A DNA stretch of 15,694 bases from Synergistaceae bacterium (GTDB lineage Bacteria; Synergistota; Synergistia; Synergistales; Synergistaceae), in NCBI GenBank assembly GCA_031290815.1, contig JAISLO010000084.1, forward strand, positions 1-15,694, written 5' to 3'. Each line of letters starts with the position of its first letter. The stretch's first letter is position 1. The notes under the pieces are model-generated. The model made no database searches, had not been told where the DNA came from, and saw nothing but the letters and a program-made list of their open reading frames with translations. Shown one piece after another: positions 11,432 to 15,694 of this stretch. The position numbers were made by a program, and so were the translations under genes.

Positions 11432-13678
11432 ATGCTTCGTTCTCTATATTCAGCCGTCAGCGGTGTAAAAGCTCACACAACGTATCTGGATGTAACGGGC
11501 AACAACATAGCGAACGTCAACACCGTCGGCTTCAAGCGCGACGTCATCCAGTTCAGGGACATGATCTACCAGAATCAGAAGGGCGCTTCCGCGCCTGACC
11601 AGAGCGTCCCCATCGGCGGCATCAACCCGGCCCAGGTCGGGCTCGGCGTCAAGATCGGCTCCATCGAGACGGCCCACACTCAGGGCAGCCTCCAGAGCAC
11701 TGGGATTCCGACGGACATGGCCATTCAGGGCAGCGGCTTCTTCGTGGTGAAGAGCTCGAACAACCAGCTCTACACCAGGGCGGGCAACTTCACGCTCGAC
11801 AGGGACGGCAACCTGGTCATGGCCGGCAACGGCTATCAGGTGCAGGGATATGCGTTCAAGGAGCAGGTGGACCCGGCGACTGGCCAAATGACCCGCGTCG
11901 AGGACTCCAACCTCACCACGATCAACATCCCGGTCGGCGAGAAGATCCCGGCCAAGGCCACGACACTCGCGGCGTTCCGCTGCAACCTCTGCAGCACGAC
12001 CAAGGCGGCGATACCGGACCTTGATAACGTGCCGGGCGGAGCGAACAAGGTACTGCGCCCGCATGATTACACAGCAACAGGAGCAAGCAAGGTTACTTTT
12101 GTAAGCCCCAATACCAGTACTCCGACAGGTACCAGCACGGGACAACGGTGGTACGATACCACATCAGGCAATATCCGTGTATATGATCTCGCAACCTCAA
12201 CATGGTCAACAGGTACTGCTGCCGATGCGAATACTTACTATTATGGCGAAAACGGGGCGGCAGCTGGGTTTAAAAATATATACTATAACAACGATGGTAC
12301 GACAACGACGACCGGTGTCGTGGCTGCCCTAGGTGGCACTTATACTGTTCCTTCGGCGAATATTGTGACCACCTTGACGCCACCTCTTACTGCCAGCACA
12401 ACATACTTTGAGACATCAACAGGAAAGATTGTAACAACCGACACATCGGGAAATCCGTCGTCAACGGTGACGCTTGCCGCAGACACGGCGTACTACATAA
12501 CTGATGGAACTACGTCTAATATCTACGTGAAGGACAAAAGTGGGGTTTTCGCAGCCACACCCGCAGTAACCGCCCCCGTTATGAACACCGCCGATCATAG
12601 ATTGTACACCGGGAGCGCTTCTGGATGGACTCTTGTGCCGTATGCATCTCCGGTTGGCCTTCAACCAACAAATGCCTCGACGACCACACAGGCCACTATC
12701 GACGCGTTCGGCGAGAGCATGATAAAGTCGAACGATCACGACGCTAAGATGACAGTGTACGATTCAAAGGGCAACCCCTATACGCTCATAACTGTCTTCC
12801 GCAAGGTACTGGACCGCCCGGCCAACACGGTGACCGGAGTCGGCGCTGAGTCCGAGTGGGACTGGTACTCTTACTACGCCGACGCAGACGGCAAGGTCCT
12901 GACTCAGTACGGCGACGGCGCGGGCACCCTCGTGTTCGGCGACGACGGCCTGCTCAAGAGGACATATTACTTCGAGCCGGACCCTGCGCAGCCGTCCACG
13001 CCCGCGACCGCCACGACCCAGGCTGAGTATTCCTGGAAGCTCGTCGAAAAGATAATCGACGAGAACGACCCAGCTTACAACTCGTCGATCCACGACAACC
13101 TCGCCACCGGCAAGGTGCTGGCGGACTTCAACGTGATCGGCTCGGAGGGCTCAGCGCAGCCCGGTCAGAGCCCGCCGTACGCGTCCAACATGATCACGCT
13201 CGACTTCCTGAGCAAGGACTGGGGCAAGATGATCGGCGTGGACAAGGACGCCATAGACGGCGTGACGAACTTCGGTTCGCCCTCGACCACGAAGGGAGCG
13301 TTTCAGGACGGCTACGCGATGGGCATCCTGAACAACTTCTCCGTCGGCGGCGACGGCATCATCTCGGGTTCGTACAGCAACGGCAAGGTCCTGCCGATGG
13401 CGCGCGTGGCGGTGGCGATGTTCGCCAACGACGGCGGGCTGACCAAGGTCGGCGAGACGTGCTTCGCGGAGTCCACCAACTCCGGCATAGCCCAGGTGGG
13501 CAAGCCGATGGACGACGGCTCGGGCAGCATCGAGGGCACGACGATAGAGATGTCCAATGTAGACCTCACCGAGGAGTTCGTCAACCTGATCAGGGCGCAG
13601 AGGGGCTTCCAGGCGAACACGAGGGTCGTCACGACCTCGGACCAGGTCCTGGAGGAACTCATCAACATGAAGCGGTAA
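11432..13678 (+). CDS. flgE: Flagellar hook protein FlgE, enlarged, with Thr-rich insert
   Basis: FlgE polymerises into the hook, the universal joint between rod and filament. Conserved D0/D1 ends are intact: the N-terminus MLRSLYSAVSGVKAHTTYLDVTGNNIANVNTVGFKR and the C-terminus EMSNVDLTEEFVNLIRAQRGFQANTRVVTTSDQVLEELINMKR, plus AIQGSGFFVV (98-107) and the repeated hook-type segments from about 425 onward. The product is 748 residues, against roughly 400-450 in enterobacteria. Residues about 210-412 form a Thr/Ser/Gly-rich insert whose DNA is visibly less GC-rich than the flanks. Upstream of the insert, K171, C184 and N185 lie in the GEKIPAKATTLAAFRCNLC segment, matching the spacing of the spirochete hook cross-link. 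A strong GGGAGGA site (11418-11424) precedes the ATG. A terminator-like hairpin follows. Confidence 0.96.
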   Translation: MLRSLYSAVSGVKAHTTYLDVTGNNIANVNTVGFKRDVIQFRDMIYQNQKGASAPDQSVPIGGINPAQVGLGVKIGSIETAHTQGSLQSTGIPTDMAIQGSGFFVVKSSNNQLYTRAGNFTLDRDGNLVMAGNGYQVQGYAFKEQVDPATGQMTRVEDSNLTTINIPVGEKIPAKATTLAAFRCNLCSTTKAAIPDLDNVPGGANKVLRPHDYTATGASKVTFVSPNTSTPTGTSTGQRWYDTTSGNIRVYDLATSTWSTGTAADANTYYYGENGAAAGFKNIYYNNDGTTTTTGVVAALGGTYTVPSANIVTTLTPPLTASTTYFETSTGKIVTTDTSGNPSSTVTLAADTAYYITDGTTSNIYVKDKSGVFAATPAVTAPVMNTADHRLYTGSASGWTLVPYASPVGLQPTNASTTTQATIDAFGESMIKSNDHDAKMTVYDSKGNPYTLITVFRKVLDRPANTVTGVGAESEWDWYSYYADADGKVLTQYGDGAGTLVFGDDGLLKRTYYFEPDPAQPSTPATATTQAEYSWKLVEKIIDENDPAYNSSIHDNLATGKVLADFNVIGSEGSAQPGQSPPYASNMITLDFLSKDWGKMIGVDKDAIDGVTNFGSPSTTKGAFQDGYAMGILNNFSVGGDGIISGSYSNGKVLPMARVAVAMFANDGGLTKVGETCFAESTNSGIAQVGKPMDDGSGSIEGTTIEMSNVDLTEEFVNLIRAQRGFQANTRVVTTSDQVLEELINMKR

Positions 13679-13697
13679 ACTCTATGAAACCCGCGCA

Positions 13698-13733
13698 GGG
13701 CGGCGGGCGTCGCCGCCCTCGCGAGCTTTTTTT
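13698..13733 (+). terminator. Strong hairpin and T7 tract after flgE
   Basis: GGGCGGCG (13698-13705), loop GGCGT, CGCCGCCC (13711-13718) form a perfect 8-bp, all G/C stem. TTTTTTT (13727-13733) follows 8 bases later, farther than in a classic intrinsic terminator. A second inverted repeat, CTCGCG (13718-13723) with CGCGAG (13735-13740), puts the T-tract in its loop. It begins 19 bases after the flgE stop, so it probably reduces read-through from the hook genes into flbD-motA-motB. Confidence 0.6.
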
Positions 13734-13814
13734 CCGCGAGAAAGCATTTAATATGAGAATTTTATATTATAATAGGCAGGTTGTTTTTTTGTTTTTTTTG
13801 AGGGGTAGGGTATA
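13734..13814 (+). promoter_or_regulatory. AT-rich leader of flbD-motA-motB with T7G-T8 tract
   Basis: After the hairpin the sequence turns strongly AT-rich. TATAAT stands at 13768-13773 with only a weak -35 candidate (CATTTA, 13745-13750, spacing 17). A T7-G-T8 tract (13784-13799) follows, then GAGGGG and the flbD ATG, whose upstream bases again read TATA. This fits a separate promoter for the motility-power genes after the flgE terminator. Promoter strength cannot be judged from sequence. Confidence 0.35.
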
Positions 13815-14009
13815 ATGATAACGCTGACGAGGATGAAGGGCGAGAAGTTCACGCTGAACTCCGACCACATCGAGACTTTAGAGGAGACGCCCGACACCGT
13901 TGTGACGATGCTTAACGGGCATAAATACCTTGTCAGGGAGAAGTCCGTCGAGATAATATCCATGATAGAGTCTTTCCGCAGGAACTGTTCGAGGCCAACG
14001 GCGCTCTGA
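13815..14009 (+). CDS. flbD: FlbD/SwrD family flagellar protein
   Basis: This 64-residue protein begins MITLTRMKGEKFTLNSDHIE and continues with ETPDTVVTMLNGHKYLVREKS, the compact all-beta layout of the FlbD family (about 60-75 residues): I-x-L-T-x-x-x-G-x-x-F-x-L-N, then a turn with D-T, then L-x-x-G-x-x-x-x-V-x-E. In Bacillus the homologue SwrD (YlzI) sits after flgE and raises the power delivered by the stators. The same position here, directly before motA and motB, fits that role. GAGGGG lies about 10 bases before the ATG. The Caulobacter regulator also called FlbD is an unrelated protein. Confidence 0.88.
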   Translation: MITLTRMKGEKFTLNSDHIETLEETPDTVVTMLNGHKYLVREKSVEIISMIESFRRNCSRPTAL

Positions 14010-14053
14010 AGCCGGCGTTCGGCTTCTCGCTGCAAGAATGAGGTGATTGTCAA

Positions 14054-14836
14054 GTGGATTTAGCGTCTATTGTGGGTTTGTCCTTCTCGATCATGGTCGT
14101 CTTGGCCGGAATGATGCTCGGCGGAGACATGGGGGCGTTCGTCGATATACCGTCCATCTTCATAGTCCTGGGCGGCACCATCGGCTCGACGATGCTCGCA
14201 AACCCGATCGAGAGGACGAAGATAGCCATCAAGATACTCAAAAACGCATTCGTCACGGAACAGATCGACACGATCGGCCTCATTCAAACGCTGGTCAGCT
14301 TTGCGGAAAAGGCCCGGCGGGAGGGACTGCTGGCCCTGGAGGAGGACGCCGGACAGCTCGACGACGAGTTCATGAGAAAGTCCATACAGCTCGTCGTGGA
14401 CGGAACGGACCCCGAGCTCGTAAAGTCCATACTCGACACGGAGATCGGCCTTTTGGAGGAGCGGCACAGCGCGAACAAGGGATATTTCGACTCCATCGCG
14501 GAGCTCGGCCCGGCGTTCGGAATGCTCGGCACGCTCATAGGGCTCATTCAGATGCTCGGCAACCTCAACGACCCGTCCGCGTTGGGGCCAGGCATGGCGG
14601 TCGCGCTCGTAACCACGTTTTACGGCTCCATACTGGCGAACATGTTCGCGATTCCGATAGGAAAGAAGCTCGCTCAGAACTCCAGCCGCGAGGTGCTGGC
14701 GCGGGAGCTGATGGTGGAGGGCATACTGTCCATCCAGGCCGGCGAGAACCCGCGCATCGTCGAGGAAAAACTGAAGGTGTTCCTGCCGCCCTCGATGAGG
14801 ATGCAGCTCGACGAAAACAAGGAGTCCGAGGAGTAA
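14054..14836 (+). CDS. motA: Flagellar stator protein MotA (PomA-like)
   Basis: MotA forms the five-subunit ring around a MotB dimer, conducts ions and pushes on FliG. The 260 residues show four membrane helices (about 5-24, 30-48, 150-170 and 180-203). The cytoplasmic loop includes ARREGLLALE (87-96), which holds the charged residues facing FliG. Helix 3 contains P153 and T160 in GPAFGMLGTLIGL, and helix 4 contains TT at 187-188 in ALVTTFYG. These match Vibrio PomA (P151, T158, T185-T186), whereas E. coli MotA has alanine at the T158 position; this suggests Na+ use. The protein starts at GTG with a GAGGTGA site about 9 bases upstream. The C-terminal IQAGENPRIVEEKLKVFLP is typical of the family. 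Confidence 0.95.
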   Translation: MDLASIVGLSFSIMVVLAGMMLGGDMGAFVDIPSIFIVLGGTIGSTMLANPIERTKIAIKILKNAFVTEQIDTIGLIQTLVSFAEKARREGLLALEEDAGQLDDEFMRKSIQLVVDGTDPELVKSILDTEIGLLEERHSANKGYFDSIAELGPAFGMLGTLIGLIQMLGNLNDPSALGPGMAVALVTTFYGSILANMFAIPIGKKLAQNSSREVLARELMVEGILSIQAGENPRIVEEKLKVFLPPSMRMQLDENKESEE

Positions 14837-14900
14837 GGGCGATACGAAGGATTCAGAGATTCAAATTTTGACAAGACTGACGTAAGGGAGGGCTGGGTGA

Positions 14901-15644
14901 ATGGCGAGGAAGAAGAAGGCGGACAGCGGCGGAGCCTCGGGAGCGCCGGCGTGGATGAACACATACGGCGACATGGTAACGCTTCTCCTGTGCTTTTTCG
15001 TGCTGCTCTACTCGTTCTCGACGATCGACGCCAAAAAGTTCGTAGACCTGGCCGCGTCCATGCAGAACGCCTTCAACATCCAGCCCGGAGCGCCCGACAA
15101 CTCCAGCAGACCAGGGCTCATCACTGGCTCGATGGGCGATGGCGGCGGAGACGCCTCCGTCAACAGGGACTCCACCCTGAGCGAAAAGTCGAGCCGTGTT
15201 TTGGCCCTTGTGCAGGAGGCCATAAAGAGCGAGAATCTTGAGGAGGAAATACAGGCGGTCATCACCGAAAGGGGCGTGGAGATAGCCCTGTCGGAACAGT
15301 TATTGTTCGTGGAGGGTTCCGCCCGGCTGCGCCCGGAGGCGATGAGGATGCTCTACAAGATAGGCCGGATACTGGACACCCTTCCAAACCTGCTGTCGGT
15401 GGAGGGACATACGGACTCCGCCATACTCGAAAACAGCATTTACCGCGACAACTGGGGTCTTTCGGCCGCCCGCGCCTCTGCCGTGGCGTCATATTTCAAC
15501 GGGTCCCTGGGCATATCAGGCAGCCGGCTGAGGGCCGTGGGGTTCGGATCATCGGCCCCGATAGTCCCGAACGTGACGGAGGAGATGATGAGGCTCAACA
15601 GACGAGTGGACATAGTGGTCATGTCGGAGTACAGCGTCCGTTAA
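14901..15644 (+). CDS. motB: Flagellar stator protein MotB (PomB-like)
   Basis: MotB is the peptidoglycan-anchored ion-binding half of the stator. The 247 residues have a basic cytoplasmic N-terminus (MARKKK), one membrane helix (about 22-41) with ion-binding D24 in WMNTYGDMVTLLLCFF, a plug/linker region (about 42-110), and an OmpA-like peptidoglycan-binding domain (about 125-243) with SVEGHTD (166-172), LSAARA and LNRRVDI (232-238). D24 and C31 fall at the same residue numbers as in Vibrio PomB, and the segment after the helix (IDAKKF...ASMQNAFNIQ) also resembles PomB more than E. coli MotB. This supports Na+ coupling, which remains inference. GGGAGG stands upstream of the ATG. It follows motA by 64 bases. 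Confidence 0.95.
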   Translation: MARKKKADSGGASGAPAWMNTYGDMVTLLLCFFVLLYSFSTIDAKKFVDLAASMQNAFNIQPGAPDNSSRPGLITGSMGDGGGDASVNRDSTLSEKSSRVLALVQEAIKSENLEEEIQAVITERGVEIALSEQLLFVEGSARLRPEAMRMLYKIGRILDTLPNLLSVEGHTDSAILENSIYRDNWGLSAARASAVASYFNGSLGISGSRLRAVGFGSSAPIVPNVTEEMMRLNRRVDIVVMSEYSVR

Positions 15645-15694
15645 TTTCAACATTTACTAATGACAGAAACGGTTTTTTTTTAGTTTTGAGCAAA

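Noticed and set aside
11450..12145. Minus-strand open frame of 231 codons opposite the flgE N-terminus
   Set aside because: The opposite strand encodes the unmistakable FlgE N-terminal domain; the frame has no recognisable domain.
15645..15694. Intrinsic terminator after motB
   Set aside because: A T-run follows AAACGG, but no stem of useful length precedes it within the window; transcription probably continues to genes beyond the right edge.
1..15694. tRNA/rRNA genes, CRISPR arrays, insertion sequences or attachment sites
   Set aside because: No cloverleaf, spaced direct repeats, transposase frame or terminal inverted repeats were seen; almost all the plus strand from 2056 on is occupied by flagellar genes.

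Overview
The window looks like a chromosomal segment from a GC-rich, flagellated anaerobe-type bacterium. Gene order (fliE-fliF-fliG-fliH-fliI-fliJ, a lytic transglycosylase, a YlxF/MotE-type protein, fliK, flgD, flgE, flbD, motA, motB) resembles the fla/che operon of Bacillus and Clostridia. The divergent nifS-nifU pair, the GC-rich coding sequence and the protein sequences together suggest a Synergistota-like organism. That assignment is inference from memory; a Firmicutes or other deep-branching host is not excluded.

Positions 1-1562 (minus strand) hold an iron-sulfur cluster assembly pair: nifS (cysteine desulfurase) followed after a 43-base gap by nifU/iscU (scaffold), which runs off the left edge. 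Positions 1563-2055 are a divergent non-coding region. It contains a perfect 16-bp palindrome beside a minus-strand -10 box, a possible plus-strand promoter, two weak U-tract hairpins, an AT-rich promoter-like stretch, and a chain of very short overlapping reading frames leading into fliE.

Positions 2056-9057 (plus strand) encode the basal body and export core in tight succession, often with ATGA-type overlaps: FliE (rod-MS ring adapter), FliF (MS ring), FliG (rotor), FliH/FliI/FliJ (export ATPase complex), a soluble-looking SLT-family lytic transglycosylase without a Sec signal, and a membrane-anchored coiled-coil protein of the YlxF/MotE type. Positions 9112-13678 encode the hook module: FliK (length control), FlgD (cap) and an enlarged 748-residue FlgE with a Thr-rich inserted region.

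A strong hairpin with a T-tract follows flgE. It is followed by a T-rich leader and flbD (swrD-like, stator power), then motA and motB. MotA and MotB carry residues typical of Na+-driven PomA/PomB stators. Products of the run would assemble in order: MS ring and rotor, export apparatus, wall-gap formation, hook, then stators. flgB, flgC, fliL, fliM, fliN and flhA are not in the window.

The most interesting points are: a Lys-x12-Cys-Asn motif in FlgE with the same spacing as the lysinoalanine cross-link site described in spirochete hooks; the compositionally distinct Thr-rich insert in FlgE; the signal-less transglycosylase embedded in the export operon; Na+-type stator residues; and the unusual leader of the flagellar operon.
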